A DNA stretch of 64,000 nt from Collinsella sp. TM10-22 (GTDB lineage Bacteria > Actinomycetota > Coriobacteriia > Coriobacteriales > Coriobacteriaceae), in the NCBI RefSeq assembly GCF_003466125.1, contig NZ_QSOC01000005.1:153030-217029 (forward strand). Direction: 5' to 3'. Shown here piece after piece: positions 1 through 9,036 of the stretch; within the stretch, counting starts at the first letter, position 1; every line of letters begins with the position of its first letter. The position numbers and the translations under genes are program-made. A model generated the notes under the pieces. The model saw only the letters and a program-made list of their open reading frames with translations, did not search any database and was not told where the DNA came from.

Positions 1-725
<725 letters not shown>

Positions 726-774
726 CGGCTAGGATTAATCTACGGCTGTGGAATAAATCGATTCCCTTTCCTAA

Positions 775-802
775 GGAGGGGCCTTACGAGGCCCCTCCCT
801 TT
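775..802 (+). terminator. Rho-independent terminator of the permease gene
   Basis: A perfect 9-bp stem (GGAGGGGCC 775-783, GGCCCCTCC 790-798) with loop TTACGA is followed by a T-rich stretch. It lies 50 bases after the permease stop. Confidence 0.9.
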
Positions 803-828
803 GTGTTTTGGGGCATGGTTTTGGACCC

Positions 829-1050
829 CGTGGTCAAAAAATGCCAAATATGAGTACTGTTGCAAAAGAGGTGTCATATTTTTCGGCCTGTTCTGAGCAA
901 AAACGGGCTTAAAATCAATTTATATAACCCCCTTTAAAGGGCGTTTGACGGCTTTCAACCTCTTCGAATCGCTCAAAGGAGGCAATTTGCTCTCGATTTT
1001 GCTGCTACTAAATTGGTGACAGTACTCATATTTGCCACTTTTTGCCCACG
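829..1050. repeat. 222-bp non-coding element bounded by ~35-bp inverted repeats
   Basis: The left arm 829-863 and the right arm 1016-1050 are reverse complements with about five mismatches; the conserved core is AAATATGAGTACTGT. The interior is AT-rich for this genome and has no coding frame. The element fills most of the 336-bp gap between the permease and the HPr gene. No target-site duplication is evident. It may be a miniature inverted-repeat element or a transcribed long hairpin. Confidence 0.75.
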
Positions 1051-1146
1051 AGGTGTTCAGAGGAGCTCTCGACAAGCATCTAACGCTACAATAACTACCA
1101 CGTGTCTGGGTTTGCCAGCCGAATGAGCGATACCGCGGGAGGGGAC

Positions 1147-1395
1147 ATGGTCGAGTTTACAAAGACGATTAAAGATCCGTTGGGACTGCATGCCCGCCCG
1201 GTCGCGCTGCTCTACGACATTATCGCCAAGCATCGTAGCGACGTGTCGGTCAGCATCGGCGACCGCCATACCGATGGCCGTGACGTGATGGGCCTCATGG
1301 CGCTTTACGGCGAATGTGGCGAGGATATCGTCTTTCGCGTTTCGGGCGTAGACGAGGCCTCGTGCGTCACGTCGATCAGAAACCTCTCGCTCTAA
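1147..1395 (+). CDS. HPr-family phosphocarrier with Asp at the Ser46 position
   Basis: 82 residues. HPr carries phosphate from enzyme I to PTS EIIA proteins. The catalytic-His motif 'GLHARP' (phosphorylatable His) and the 'MGLMAL' helix are both present. Where Firmicutes HPr has Lys-Ser46-Ile this protein reads Arg-Asp-Val, so the HPr-kinase target Ser is replaced by Asp. The start at 1147 is chosen because GGGAGGGG lies just upstream; an in-frame ATG at 1102 would add 15 unrelated residues. It stands alone between two terminators. It could be the general HPr or a specialised paralogue; enzyme I is not in the window. Confidence 0.88.
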   Translation: MVEFTKTIKDPLGLHARPVALLYDIIAKHRSDVSVSIGDRHTDGRDVMGLMALYGECGEDIVFRVSGVDEASCVTSIRNLSL

Positions 1396-1402
1396 ACGCA
1401 AC

Positions 1403-1428
1403 AAGGGACTGCGGACAGTCCCTTTGTC
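1403..1428 (+). terminator. Terminator of the HPr gene
   Basis: Stem AAGGGACTG (1403-1411) / CAGTCCCTT (1416-1424) with tetraloop CGGA begins seven bases after the HPr stop. Confidence 0.85.
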
Positions 1429-1508
1429 ACATCTCTAGGAGGCGCTCTTTGCGGTGCCTCTTTTGTTTCGTATGGGAAACTTTTTCGAAAACTGAATAGA
1501 GACCCTTT

Positions 1509-1565
1509 CAAAAAAGTTAACCACATGTTAGTTTACTAAAGCGAACATAGACGTGGTTAACTTTT
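1509..1565 (+). promoter_or_regulatory. Nested palindromes upstream of feoA, possible DtxR/Fur-type operator
   Basis: An outer perfect 13-bp inverted repeat (AAAAGTTAACCAC 1512-1524, GTGGTTAACTTTT 1553-1565) encloses an inner palindrome TTAG-TTTA-CTAA at 1529-1540. The stretch starting AAAAAGTTAACC reappears upstream of the gene at 51455. The TTAG...CTAA and GTTAACC half-sites resemble DtxR/IdeR/MntR-type metal-repressor boxes; assignment to a repressor family is inference. Confidence 0.55.
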
Positions 1566-1608
1566 ACCGCGTCGATGTTGAGGACGAACCGACGTTAGGA
1601 GCTCACTC

Positions 1609-1851
1609 ATGTCTTGCGGACCGCAGATGCCGGCCATGCCGCTTTCGATGGTAAAGGCGGGCGAAACCGTGCGCGTGTCTCGGGTAAAGGGCAATGAGGA
1701 CATGAAGCACCACCTCAAGGACCTTGGCTTTGTCGAGGGCAGCGAGATTCACGTGGTGAGCTCGAGTGGTGCCAATATCATCGTCACCGTGCTGGGCGCA
1801 CGTTTTGGCATCGATTCCAAGGTTGCCATGCACATCATGACCGTCGGTTAG
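1609..1851 (+). CDS. feoA: FeoA domain protein 1
   Basis: 80 residues forming one SH3-like FeoA domain: 'LKDLGFVEGSEIHVV' is the family signature and a C-terminal beta-strand ends at the stop. FeoA is a small cytosolic partner of the ferrous-iron transporter FeoB. The start follows GTTAGGAGC, with the ATG eight bases downstream. It is first of two tandem feoA genes (39-bp gap) ahead of feoB. The N-terminus carries an extra Met/Cys-containing leader of about 12 residues not shared with the second copy. Confidence 0.93.
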   Translation: MSCGPQMPAMPLSMVKAGETVRVSRVKGNEDMKHHLKDLGFVEGSEIHVVSSSGANIIVTVLGARFGIDSKVAMHIMTVG

Positions 1852-1890
1852 TCCGCAGCATTTCATTAAAACCGAAAGGGGGACAAGAGG

Positions 1891-2112
1891 ATGAAGACGT
1901 TGGGTGACGTTAAGGTAGGCGAGAGCTCTACCATCGTCAAGCTTCACGGTGAGGGCGCGCTGCGCCGCCACCTTATGGACCTGGGGCTCATCAAGGGCAC
2001 TTCGTTCAAGGTCGTAAAGGTTGCGCCGCTCGGTGATCCGGTCGAGATCAACGTGCGCGGCTACGAGCTTTCCATCCGCAAGGAGGAAGCGGCCGTCGTC
2101 GAGGTTCAGTAA
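1891..2112 (+). CDS. feoA: FeoA domain protein 2
   Basis: 73 residues, a second FeoA domain ('HLMDLGLIKGTSFKVV' signature, C-terminal 'GYELSIRKEEA'). The ribosome site GAAAGGGGGACAAGAGG precedes the ATG. Two separate feoA genes before one feoB is a common arrangement in anaerobes. The two copies are clearly divergent (well under half of residues identical by eye), so this is an old duplication, not a recent one. Confidence 0.93.
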   Translation: MKTLGDVKVGESSTIVKLHGEGALRRHLMDLGLIKGTSFKVVKVAPLGDPVEINVRGYELSIRKEEAAVVEVQ

Positions 2113-2140
2113 GGGCTCGCGGCGTGTATTTCTGCATATA

Positions 2141-2160
2141 AAGTTAGGTTTTTCTAACTT
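2141..2160 (+). promoter_or_regulatory. Palindrome upstream of feoB
   Basis: AAGTTAG (2141-2147) and CTAACTT (2154-2160) form a perfect 7-bp dyad around GTTTTT. It contains TTAG...CTAA as in the feoA upstream region but with a 6-base spacer. It sits in the 123-bp gap between the second feoA and feoB and may be an internal operator or promoter element. Confidence 0.4.
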
Positions 2161-2235
2161 AATGCAGCATCTTTGAAGCACATTATCCAACCTGCGCGGA
2201 GATGACAGCGCGGGCACACAAGGAAGAAGGATTGA

Positions 2236-4566
2236 ATGGCGGATTCTCAGATCCATGTCGCGCTTGCGGGTAACCCCAACTGCGGCAAGACCACGCTTTT
2301 CAACCTGATCACCGGCGCCAACGGCTACGTTGGCAACTGGCCCGGCGTCACGGTTGAGAAAAAGGAAGCCAAGCTCCTAAGCGACAAGAACGTTACCATC
2401 ACGGACCTCCCTGGCATCTACTCGCTTTCCCCCTACAGCCCCGAGGAGCAATGCTCGCGCGATTACCTCATGAGCGGCGAGCCCGATGTCGTTGCCCAGG
2501 TGGTCGATGCCACCAACCTCGAGCGTAACCTGTACCTGGCGCTTCAGGTTATCGAGACCGGCCTGCCCGTGGTCGTCGCCCTCAACATGGCCGACTTGGT
2601 CGAGAAGAACGGCGATAAGATCGACACGGACAAGCTCTCCAAGAAGCTCGGTTGCCCGGTCGTGATGATCTCGGCCCTCAAGAACAAGGGCATCAAGGAA
2701 CTGTTCGAGCAGGTCAAGAAGTCCGCTGCTTCCAAGGGCCAGGTGTCGGAGCACAAGTTCGATTCCTCCATCGAGGACGTTCTGGACCACATCGAGAATA
2801 ACCTGCCTGCGAGCGTTTCCGCCAGCAAGCGTCGCTACTACGCCGTCAAGCTGTTCGAGCGCGATACGGATGCCTGCAAACTCATCAACCTCACCAAGGA
2901 GAAGGCGGCTCGTGTGGAGCAGCTGGTCGCCCAGTGCGAGCAGGATTGCGATGACGATGCCGAGTCCATCATCACCGGTGAGCGCTATGGTGTGATCGCG
3001 CACATCGTCGATGAGTGCCTCACCAAGGCTCCGGCCAAGATGAGCACTTCCGAGAAGATCGACCGTGTGGTTACCAACCGCATTCTGGGCCTGCCGATCT
3101 TCGTAGTCATTATGTTCTGCGTGTACTACATCGCCGTTTCCACCCTGGGCGGTACGGTGACCGACTTCACCAACGACCAGCTCTTTGGCACCGACGGTTG
3201 GTACGTGCTCGGTCAGGGCCGCGACGCCTACGATGCGGCCGTCGAGGCCGTGGGCGAGGACGCTGCCGATTCGATCGACCCGGCACAGTACGGCCCGTAT
3301 GTTCCGGGTATTACCACCATGGTGCACGATGCCCTCGTGGCGGGCGGCACCGAGGACGGTGGCCTGGTCGATTCGCTGGTCTGCGACGGTATCGTCGGCG
3401 GCCTGGGCGCCATCTTCGGCTTCGTGCCGCAGATGTTCCTGCTCTTTGTGATGTTGTCCTTCCTGGAGGATTGCGGCTACATGGCCCGCGTCGCCTTCAT
3501 CATGGACCGCGTGTTCCGCCGCTTTGGCCTGTCCGGTAAGTCCTTTATCCCCATGCTCGTGTCCTCGGGCTGCGGCGTCCCCGGCGTCATGGCCACCAAG
3601 ACCATCGAGAACGAGAAGGACCGCCGCATGACGGTCATGACCACCACGTTCATTCCCTGTGGCGCCAAGCTGCCGATCATTGCCCTGCTCATGGGTTCCA
3701 TCATCGGCGATTCTTCCACCACCGCCGCGTGGATCAGCCCGCTCTTCTACTTCCTGGGCGTCTTTGCCGTCATCGCTTCGGGCCTCATGCTCAAGAAGAC
3801 CAAGCTCTTCGCCGGCCGCCCGACGCCGTTCGTTATGGAGCTCCCCGCTTACCACTTCCCGGCGATCCGCTCTTGGGCGCTGCACGTGTGGGAGCGCTGC
3901 TTCGCCTTTATCAAGAAGGCCGGCACGGTCATCTTTGCGTCCACCGTCGTCGTTTGGTTCCTCTCCAACTTTGGTAGCTACAACGGCGCCTTTGGCTACC
4001 TGCCTTCCATGGAGGGCATCCCCGAGGAGTTCATGGATTACTCCGTGCTTGCCATGTTCGGCAACCTGGTCGCTTGGATCTTCGCCCCGCTCGGCTTTAG
4101 CACCTGGCAGGCCACCGCACTGACCGTCTCTGGCCTCGTCGCCAAGGAGAACGTTGTCGCCACCGCCGGCTCGCTGCTGTCCGTTGCCGACGCCGGCGAG
4201 ACCGACCCGAGCCTGTGGACCGCGTTTGCGGCTATGTTCCCGACCATGGGCGCTTGCGTCGCCTTTGGTGCCTTCAACCTGCTGTGCGCTCCGTGCTTTG
4301 CCGCTATCGGCACCATCCGTAACCAGATGAACTCCGGTAAGTGGACCGCGATTGCCATCGGCTACGAGTGTGCCTTTGCTTGGGTCATCGGCCTGTTCAT
4401 CAACCAGTTCTATAACCTGCTTGTTCTTGGGCAGTTTGGTATCTGGACGGTTGTGGCCATCGTGCTGCTGGCTGCGATGCTCTTCCAGATCTTCCGTCCC
4501 ATGCCCAAGCATGCATGGACCGACGAGGACGAGACCAACACCGCTTCTGCCACGGTTTCCGCCTAA
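2236..4566 (+). CDS. feoB: Ferrous iron transporter FeoB
   Basis: 776 residues, the usual FeoB length. The N-terminal G domain has G1 'GNPNCGKTT' (residues ~13-21), G3 'DLPGIYSL' and G4 'NMAD'. A helical GDI-like domain follows to about residue 270, then a membrane region with paired Gate segments such as 'FIPMLVSSGCGVPGVM' and 'FIPCGAKLPII'. It imports Fe(II) across the cytoplasmic membrane. The start follows AAGGAAGAAGG. It is followed by a terminator at 4596 and then by the Feo-associated Cys-rich peptide, which is probably transcribed by read-through or its own promoter. Confidence 0.97.
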   Translation: MADSQIHVALAGNPNCGKTTLFNLITGANGYVGNWPGVTVEKKEAKLLSDKNVTITDLPGIYSLSPYSPEEQCSRDYLMSGEPDVVAQVVDATNLERNLYLALQVIETGLPVVVALNMADLVEKNGDKIDTDKLSKKLGCPVVMISALKNKGIKELFEQVKKSAASKGQVSEHKFDSSIEDVLDHIENNLPASVSASKRRYYAVKLFERDTDACKLINLTKEKAARVEQLVAQCEQDCDDDAESIITGERYGVIAHIVDECLTKAPAKMSTSEKIDRVVTNRILGLPIFVVIMFCVYYIAVSTLGGTVTDFTNDQLFGTDGWYVLGQGRDAYDAAVEAVGEDAADSIDPAQYGPYVPGITTMVHDALVAGGTEDGGLVDSLVCDGIVGGLGAIFGFVPQMFLLFVMLSFLEDCGYMARVAFIMDRVFRRFGLSGKSFIPMLVSSGCGVPGVMATKTIENEKDRRMTVMTTTFIPCGAKLPIIALLMGSIIGDSSTTAAWISPLFYFLGVFAVIASGLMLKKTKLFAGRPTPFVMELPAYHFPAIRSWALHVWERCFAFIKKAGTVIFASTVVVWFLSNFGSYNGAFGYLPSMEGIPEEFMDYSVLAMFGNLVAWIFAPLGFSTWQATALTVSGLVAKENVVATAGSLLSVADAGETDPSLWTAFAAMFPTMGACVAFGAFNLLCAPCFAAIGTIRNQMNSGKWTAIAIGYECAFAWVIGLFINQFYNLLVLGQFGIWTVVAIVLLAAMLFQIFRPMPKHAWTDEDETNTASATVSA

Positions 4567-4595
4567 GTCCGAATAAGGATTAGCCCCTTTTCACG

Positions 4596-4628
4596 AGCCC
4601 GGGTGTCCCAGCGACACTCGGGCTTTTT
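4596..4628 (+). terminator. Terminator after feoB
   Basis: A 12-bp stem with one G-T wobble (4596-4607 / 4613-4624) and a 5-base loop is followed by TTTTT. Confidence 0.88.
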
Positions 4629-4673
4629 GGTGCAATGGGGGACAGATTGCTTTGCTCCAGAAGTTAAGATGTG

Positions 4674-4725
4674 ACGTTTCCGCAGATAAAACCGACCAAA
4701 ATAAACCTGTCCCTTTTTGGCAGGT
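4674..4725 (-). repeat. Dispersed 52-bp intergenic repeat, copy 1
   Basis: On the minus strand this reads GGGACAGGTTTATTTTGGTC and onward. It matches 33019-33070 on the plus strand almost base for base. No coding potential. Confidence 0.75.
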
Positions 4726-4771
4726 GGAGAATGGGGTAAAGTAAGTGGTGGTTAACTAGAGGAGGCTTTCT

Positions 4772-4972
4772 ATGGCACCTATCGATATTGTTGTGCTGGC
4801 CGTTATCGCCATTGCGTTTGTCGCCGTGTGCGTGCGCATTTATCGCAAGGGCACCTGCGCCGACTGCGCTCAAGGTGGCGTTTGCACGGGACATTGCTCC
4901 AACAAAAAGACCTGCGCCGCACTTAAGGGCGTAGACAAAATTGCCGAAGACTTGGGCCGCGGGATCAAATAA
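4772..4972 (+). CDS. FeoB-associated Cys-rich membrane peptide
   Basis: 66 residues: one N-terminal membrane helix (residues ~4-22) followed by a Cys-rich cytosolic tail with 'CADCAQGGVC' and further Cys at 'GHCSNKKTC'. This matches the small FeoB-associated Cys-rich family that replaces FeoC in many anaerobes; the role in Feo function (Fe-S sensing or scaffold) is not established. A perfect GAGGAGG site lies seven bases before the ATG. Confidence 0.85.
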   Translation: MAPIDIVVLAVIAIAFVAVCVRIYRKGTCADCAQGGVCTGHCSNKKTCAALKGVDKIAEDLGRGIK

Positions 4973-4995
4973 GGCCCGGACATCCAGGCATCCAG

Positions 4996-5029
4996 GCGCC
5001 TCGCGAGTATCCGTTCGCGGGGCGCTTTG
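4996..5029 (+). terminator. Hairpin terminator after the Cys-rich feo peptide
   Basis: Stem GCGCCTCGCGA (4996-5006) / TCGCGGGGCGC (5015-5025) with one wobble pair, then TTT. The T-tract is short, so termination may be weak. Confidence 0.6.
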
Positions 5030-5065
5030 CACATATGGGGGCGAGCGCGGTGAGTTAAAGAGTGA

Positions 5066-5173
5066 TTTTGGGGTATCGCTAACTATGTGGTCAACGGTCC
5101 GCTCACCGTGGTCCATGCCGTAGCGGGCGCCAAGCTCGCCGTCGAAGGCATGACCAGCTACCTGGGCCTCTAA
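5066..5173 (+). pseudogene. Possible remnant of a C-terminal coding segment
   Basis: A 35-codon frame runs from just after a TGA to TAA at 5171-5173 and reads like protein C-terminus ('GPLTVVHAVAGAKLAVEG'), with GC-rich third positions. It has no ATG and no convincing ribosome site. I do not recognise the family. It may be what is left of a gene deleted when the neighbouring repeat or kdp locus arrived; chance is also possible. Confidence 0.25.
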
Positions 5174-5262
5174 CTCCATCCCGCCCATCAGTTGCGGTGG
5201 AATACGGACTGTTTTTGCTGTCAAAGGCCTTATCTACTCCGTATTCCACCGCAACTTTTTGT
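5172..5262 (+). repeat. Direct repeat / long hairpin flanking the kdp locus, copy 1
   Basis: Perfect 18-bp inverted arms (GTTGCGGTGGAATACGGA 5191-5208; complement at 5238-5255) around a 29-base loop, followed by TTTTT. It is nearly identical over ~90 bp to 13585-13676 in the same orientation. It lies between the feo region and the convergent kdpE stop and may also act as a plus-strand terminator. Confidence 0.9.
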
Positions 5263-5270
5263 GGGGTGGG

Positions 5271-5975
5271 CTAGAGACGCTGCATGCGGTACCCGACACC
5301 CATGTGCGTCTGAATCATCTTGGGGTGAGAGGGGTCTGCCTCGATCTTCTTGCGCAGGGTGCGCATGAACACGCGCAGGCTCGCCAGATCGCTGTCCCAG
5401 CTCGTGCCCCATATCTCGCGGGTGATGAAGGTGTGGGTGAGCACCTTGTCGACGTTTTTCGCCAGAAGGACAAGCAATTTGTACTCGGTTGGGGTGAGCG
5501 AGAGCTCGCGTCCGTCTTTCGTCGCGTATCCCGCGGCGTAGTCGATATGCAGCGGACCGTTGTCGAACGTGCTCGCTTCTGTCGACTCGCTCGACGCCAT
5601 CGAGGAGCGCCTCAAATTCGCACGGACGCGCGCGAGCAACTCATCCACAGAAAAGGGCTTGGTGAGGTAGTCGTCTGCCCCTGCGTCAAGTGCTGCAATC
5701 TTGTCGGAATCTTCGGTGCGCGCCGAAATGACGATAATGGGGACTGCCGACCAGCTTCGGATCTTCGTGATGACCTCGATACCGTCAATGTCGGGAAGGC
5801 CGAGGTCGAGCATGATGAGGCTGGGGCCGTGCGACACCGCATCCATGATGGCGGCCTGGCCGTTGCAAACTTTGCTCACGACGTAGCCGTGGAGGTCAAG
5901 CGCGGTCGAAACGAGGTTTTGAACGGTCAGGTCATCTTCGACCAGGAGGATGCGTGGCTTAGCGGCATTATTCAT
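5271..5975 (-). CDS. kdpE: KdpE response regulator
   Basis: 234 residues. Receiver domain with acidic pair 'VEDD' (residues 12-15), phospho-acceptor Asp57 in 'MLDLGLPDIDG' and Lys in 'YLTKPF'. The OmpR-type winged-helix DNA-binding domain follows ('LTPTEYKLLVLLAK', C-terminal 'HMGVGYRMQRL'). It activates kdpFABC under potassium limitation when phosphorylated by KdpD. The ATG at 5975 overlaps the kdpD stop by eight bases, so the two are translationally coupled. Longer upstream starts would lie inside kdpD and are rejected. Confidence 0.95.
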   Translation of the reverse strand: MNNAAKPRILLVEDDLTVQNLVSTALDLHGYVVSKVCNGQAAIMDAVSHGPSLIMLDLGLPDIDGIEVITKIRSWSAVPIIVISARTEDSDKIAALDAGADDYLTKPFSVDELLARVRANLRRSSMASSESTEASTFDNGPLHIDYAAGYATKDGRELSLTPTEYKLLVLLAKNVDKVLTHTFITREIWGTSWDSDLASLRVFMRTLRKKIEADPSHPKMIQTHMGVGYRMQRL

Positions 5976-8703
5976 GAATCTCGATCTCCTCGGCGGGCAG
6001 GGTAAAACGGAAGACGGCCCCATGGGGGTGGTTGTCGCGAGCTTCGATGACGCCGCCATGCGCCTCCACGATGGAGCGGCAAAGCGACAGCCCAAGGCCG
6101 ATGCTTCGACGCGAATCCACGGGCTGCGTATTGCTTGAGGTGAAGAAGCGCTCAAAGATATGAGGCTTGTCGCAGTCTGCCACACCCGGCCCATCGTCTG
6201 CGACGTCCACCACGACGAACGCGCCCTCGCGACGTGCGCTGATGGTGACAGTCGAGTCCTCGGGCGTGTATTTGAAGGCGTTCATGATGAGATTCGTAAG
6301 CACCTGCATGATGAGATGGACGTCGATGCGTACCAGCAGGATGTCGTCAGTGTGCTCGATGGTGACGGTACGTCCATGCGATGCTTGGGCGACATGGCTG
6401 AGGGCGGCCTCGATGACCTCGTCGATGAGCTCGGACGTGAAGTTGAGGCGAATGGTGCCGTCCTCGACGCGTGTGATGGCGAGGAGGTTCTCCACGGTAT
6501 CGATAAGCCAGAGGGAGTCGTCGTAGATGGCATCGGCAAGATCGCAGCGTTGTTCGAGGCTGAGCTTCTCGTCGCTCTTCCGAAGGATTGCCGCAGATCC
6601 GGATATAGCCGTGAGGGGTGTCCTCAAATCGTGGCCGATGGAGCGCAAAAGGTTGGCGCGCAGCTGCTCGTTTTTCGCCAAGACCGCAGCTTCTTCGCGC
6701 TCTTGCGCTGCTCGGTCGCTTTCGAGCGCCAAGGCGCATTCACCTACGATAGATAGGACGATCGAATGCTCGAAGGCTTCGATCTCGCGCCCCTCCAGGG
6801 CGATGCCGATGACACCGAATACCTTGTCGCCGGTGCGAACCGCGAGGTAGAGACAGCGCGCCTCAGGCAGGGTCCGCGTGCTTGCGCCCGCGCGCTTGTT
6901 GTTGGTGTAGGTCCAGGTTGCAACGGCGCGCTCGTAGTCGGTGAGCAGCGACGCGGATCGGTTTTCGGTGCCAGCGGACTCATAGAGCGTCTTGCCGAGC
7001 GTGCCGTGTTCGGCGGTGTAGAAGACCACGTCGAGTTTTAGCAGTTTGATGAGTTGGTTCATGGCGACGCGGGCGCACTCCTCCGCGCTATGGGCTTGCT
7101 GCAAGAGCTGGTTCGTTTCGAGGAGTACGCGCGTTTTGAATGCGTTCTCGGCGGAGGTCCGGGCGTTGTCGGCGATGCGCGCAGTTAACTCGCCGGCGAC
7201 CATAGCGGTAGCGAACATGATGCCGAACGTGACCAGATAGCTTCGGTCGTAGCTGGCGAGCGAAAACAGAGGCGTGACGAAGCAGAAGTTGTAAAGCACT
7301 ACAGAGAGCACGCTCGATACGATCGTGCAGATGCGCCCCGTCGTGGTGACGGCGGTCAGCAGGGCCGTGAGGATATAGAGGGATATGATGCTGGAATCGG
7401 CAAAACCCAGATGGCGGAAAGCCGTGCCGATCGCCGTGGCGACAAGAGAGAGGGCCAGCGTGCGAAGCACGTCACGGCTGCTGGGCGGCTGCAGGGCGAG
7501 CGCACGGCGGCGTTCTTCGGGCCGGGAGGGCGGAGTCGACTGGTCTGGAATGATGTAAATGTCGAGGTTCGGGGCGAATGTTATGAGCTGTTCTACGAGA
7601 GATTTGCGGCCGAAGAGGGCCTGACGGACGCTGCTACGCTCGCCCGTGCGCCCCATGACGATCTTCGAAATACCCGACAGGCGCGCGAACTCGGAGATCT
7701 GAAACGCGATGTCGTCGCCATAGACGGTTTCCATATGTGCTCCGAGCTGTTCGGCCAGGGCGATATTGGCTGCAAGCTTGGCGCGCTCATTATCGCTCAT
7801 GGCCTGCGCGCGCGGGCTCTCTACGAACAGGGCGACGAGCTCGCTGCGAAACGCTTTCGCCATGCGTGCGGCGGCACGGACGATGCGGGGATTGGTCGGC
7901 GCCGGGGAGACACAGACTAAGATACGCTCCCTGGTGTAGTAGTCACGGTTTCCCAGTACGCGTGCGGCGTCTGTGAGGTAGCCGGTGCGATCGGCGCAGC
8001 GGCGCAGCGCGATTTCTCGGAGTGCGGTGAGGTTCTCGACGGTAAAAAAATGCTGTTGCGCTCGGTCGGCTTGTGCGGGACGGTAGACGAGGCCGGCGCG
8101 AAGGCGCTCAAGTAGATCTTCGGGCTCTATGTCGACGAGCTCGACCTGGTCGGCATCATCGAAGATACGGTCGGGGATTCGTTCGCTCACGACAACGCCG
8201 GTGATGGATGCAACCATGTCGTTTAGGCTCTCGATATGCTGAACGTTCACGGTCGTATAGACGTCGATGCCCGCATGTAGAAGTTCCTCGACGTCTTGAT
8301 AGCGTTTGTCGTGGCGAGACCCCGGTGCATCCGTATGGGCGAGCTCGTCGACAAGGATGAGCTGAGGGGCGCGTTCGATAGCCGCATCTAGGTCGAACTC
8401 GCTGAGCGCAATGCCGTTGTGCTCGATGAGTTTACAGGGCACGTTCTCAAGCCCTTGTGCAAGATGGGCAGTTGCCGGACGTTCGTGCGGCTCGATGTAT
8501 CCCGCGACGACGTCGACACCTCGCCGCTTGGCGGCGTGGGCGGCTTGAAGCATCGCATAGGTTTTGCCTGCGCCAGCAGCGTAGCCAAAGAAAATCTTGA
8601 GGTGTCCCCGGCTGGTTCGAGCGTCATCGGCGACCTCGTCTTTCTCAATTGCCTTTAGGATGAGGTCTGGATTGACGCGAGTGTCCGATGCGTCGCGCTG
8701 CAT
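5968..8703 (-). CDS. kdpD: KdpD potassium-sensing histidine kinase
   Basis: 911 residues. Domains in order: KdpD sensor with Walker A 'GYAAGAGKT' (40-48) and 'LVDELAHTD', a universal-stress-like domain (~240-360), four membrane helices (~400-500), a GAF-like domain (~520-660), HisKA with His691 in 'SIGHDLRTP', and a HATPase with 'NAFKYTP', 'DDGPGVA', 'GLGLSLC'. It senses potassium or turgor limitation and phosphorylates KdpE. The start at 8703 is chosen for GAAAGG just upstream; an in-frame upstream ATG (8799) would run into the shared promoter. Divergent from kdpFABC. Confidence 0.96.
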   Translation of the reverse strand: MQRDASDTRVNPDLILKAIEKDEVADDARTSRGHLKIFFGYAAGAGKTYAMLQAAHAAKRRGVDVVAGYIEPHERPATAHLAQGLENVPCKLIEHNGIALSEFDLDAAIERAPQLILVDELAHTDAPGSRHDKRYQDVEELLHAGIDVYTTVNVQHIESLNDMVASITGVVVSERIPDRIFDDADQVELVDIEPEDLLERLRAGLVYRPAQADRAQQHFFTVENLTALREIALRRCADRTGYLTDAARVLGNRDYYTRERILVCVSPAPTNPRIVRAAARMAKAFRSELVALFVESPRAQAMSDNERAKLAANIALAEQLGAHMETVYGDDIAFQISEFARLSGISKIVMGRTGERSSVRQALFGRKSLVEQLITFAPNLDIYIIPDQSTPPSRPEERRRALALQPPSSRDVLRTLALSLVATAIGTAFRHLGFADSSIISLYILTALLTAVTTTGRICTIVSSVLSVVLYNFCFVTPLFSLASYDRSYLVTFGIMFATAMVAGELTARIADNARTSAENAFKTRVLLETNQLLQQAHSAEECARVAMNQLIKLLKLDVVFYTAEHGTLGKTLYESAGTENRSASLLTDYERAVATWTYTNNKRAGASTRTLPEARCLYLAVRTGDKVFGVIGIALEGREIEAFEHSIVLSIVGECALALESDRAAQEREEAAVLAKNEQLRANLLRSIGHDLRTPLTAISGSAAILRKSDEKLSLEQRCDLADAIYDDSLWLIDTVENLLAITRVEDGTIRLNFTSELIDEVIEAALSHVAQASHGRTVTIEHTDDILLVRIDVHLIMQVLTNLIMNAFKYTPEDSTVTISARREGAFVVVDVADDGPGVADCDKPHIFERFFTSSNTQPVDSRRSIGLGLSLCRSIVEAHGGVIEARDNHPHGAVFRFTLPAEEIEIHE

Positions 8704-8946
8704 AGCGTAGCCTTTCTGAAGCGTTGTCCATGCGTGCATACGCGGCGAGGGCGCCACTGTATGCTCGCGAGGTCGAGTATAGGCGCACTGCAGCCGCAAT
8801 AGTGCTTTCTACCTGCATCTTTACGGCATCTTAAGGTCGTGAGCCCCAGCCCTCACGCCTCTTTAATCCCTAGAAGCGTTTACTGTCCCCAGACGCTTGC
8901 GAGAGCAGGCGTCCGAGACATCGGACCGCGCGTGAAAGGGGCGGTA
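8704..8946. promoter_or_regulatory. Divergent kdpD / kdpF promoter region
   Basis: 243 bp separate the divergent kdpD and kdpF starts and must hold both promoters. A short dyad CGTGAG...CTCACG lies at 8838-8856 and GACGC...GCGTC at about 8893-8915. I cannot assign exact -35/-10 boxes, a KdpE site or a recognised c-di-AMP riboswitch. Confidence 0.5.
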
Positions 8947-9033
8947 ATGGACATCCTCATTCCCATTATCGGAGTCGTCTGCATTGGACTCTTTATCTAT
9001 GACATCTACATTCTGATGAGGAGTGATTCGTAA
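8947..9033 (+). CDS. kdpF: KdpF small membrane subunit
   Basis: 28 residues forming a single membrane helix ('ILIPIIGVVCIGLFIYDIY'), the usual size for KdpF, which stabilises the KdpFABC complex. It is too short for normal ORF thresholds in its true form. The start at 8947 follows AAAGGGGCGG. The kdpA start is three bases after its stop. Confidence 0.88.
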   Translation: MDILIPIIGVVCIGLFIYDIYILMRSDS

Positions 9034-9036
9034 ACT

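Noticed and set aside
2377..4512. Long open frame on the minus strand inside feoB
   Set aside because: High-GC mirror of the real gene. Its translation is rich in His, Gly, Glu and Arg with no domain, and feoB on the plus strand is unmistakable. The same applies to long mirror frames in kdpA, kdpB, the flavoenzyme, bglA and glmM.
5066..5173. Functional small protein gene between feo and kdp
   Set aside because: No ATG and no ribosome site; kept only as a possible remnant.
8866..8946. Upstream in-frame starts for kdpF
   Set aside because: Extending kdpF to 8839 would place coding sequence in the divergent promoter. The 28-residue form is the normal KdpF size with a good ribosome site.
8704..8946. 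c-di-AMP (ydaO) riboswitch ahead of kdpFABC
   Set aside because: The known conserved ydaO segments are not present in the 243-bp gap.
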